The notes below the pieces were generated by a model. The model saw nothing but the letters and a program-made list of their open reading frames with translations, was not told the origin of the DNA and did not search any database. From Lachnospiraceae bacterium (GTDB lineage: Bacteria > Bacillota > Clostridia > Lachnospirales > Lachnospiraceae): 29,417 nucleotides of DNA. This document shows positions 29,271 to 29,417 of this stretch, piece by piece (the stretch's first letter is position 1; each line of letters opens with the position of its first letter). Location: positions 1-29,417 of the forward strand of contig CAAGFJ010000038.1 in the NCBI GenBank assembly GCA_900769115.1. The letters run 5' to 3'. The position numbers and the translations under genes were made by a program.

Positions 29271-29417
29271 CACCCTTGCACAGCGTAAGTGAGGACGGAC
29301 ATATGTGTGAAACGGACGCTCCGGCCTAGAAAAATTGGTTCCAAGCCGGGGCCGTTCGCACTTAATTGCTCCGGTAGCAGTACTAAATTCGCGCTATGCG
29401 CTCATTAAGTGCTGACC
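29271..29417 (+). repeat. Gene-end intergenic repeat, copy B (may continue past window)
   Basis: Begins directly at the TAA of the 44-aa gene with the 22 bases shared with copy A (29271-29292). It then contains nested pairings: AACGG (29311-29315) / CCGTT (29352-29356), CCGGC (29321-29325) / GCCGG (29345-29349), TTGG/CCAA (29335-29344), then GCACTTAAT (29358-29366) / ATTAAGTGC (29404-29412) around a GCGC-TAT-GCGC hairpin (29391-29401). No coding potential seen. Confidence 0.6.

Overview
The window reads as chromosomal DNA of a low-to-middle GC, Gram-positive, anaerobic, probably spore-forming Clostridium relative, most likely a gut Lachnospiraceae. The evidence is indirect: strong AGGAGG-type ribosome binding sites, TTGaca/TATAAT promoters, a SAM-I riboswitch on metK, MecA, and cell-envelope and spore genes (CwlD-type amidase, SleB-like hydrolase, DUF3794/LysM protein, YwmB). 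I cannot name a species. I see no phage, transposase, tRNA, rRNA or CRISPR array. Both window ends carry related copies of a gene-end repeat.

Layout. 1-1.2 kb: the repeat, then a secreted FnIII-SGNH hydrolase (minus). 1.3-2.8 kb: two tandem GntR/HutC regulators (minus), divergent from a catabolic operon at 3.1-7.3 kb: SIS-domain deglycase, mannose-family PTS EIIA, EIIB, EIIC, EIID, and a HAD phosphatase. The SIS protein resembles FrlB/FraB enzymes, so the operon probably imports and phosphorylates an Amadori compound (fructose- or glucose-amino acid) and splits it inside the cell. 7.4-11.5 kb: a DUF5684 membrane protein, a secreted BspA-like LRR protein, and aspS. 11.6-12.8 kb: three copies of a structured intergenic element around a NUDIX gene. 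12.9-16 kb: sppA, RDD protein, ywmB, a 35-codon ORF and a DUF1858 redox protein. 16-18 kb: mecA and cwlD (minus). 18.2-20.4 kb: sua5, rpiB, atpZ and a Cys-rich protein. 20.4-23.4 kb: sleB-like hydrolase behind WalR-like boxes, a PrcB-like lipoprotein and a DUF3794-LysM protein. 23.5-24.6 kb: HD-GYP protein (minus). 24.7-26.5 kb: SAM riboswitch and metK, separated by a palindrome-rich stretch of about 320 nt. 26.7-29.3 kb: nitrilase-family amidohydrolase, Na+/solute symporter and a 44-aa membrane protein, then the second gene-end repeat.

Most coding genes belong to known families. The least explained sequence is non-coding: (i) the three-copy element with covarying hairpins and 11-bp-spaced hexamers around 11.6-12.8 kb; (ii) the nested palindromes and 19-bp triplicate in the metK leader; (iii) the matching repeats after the stop codons at the two window ends; (iv) an RBS built into a terminator (ywmB) and an RBS-start spacer bridged by a GNRA hairpin (sleB-like gene). 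All RNA structures were read by eye and were not computed.
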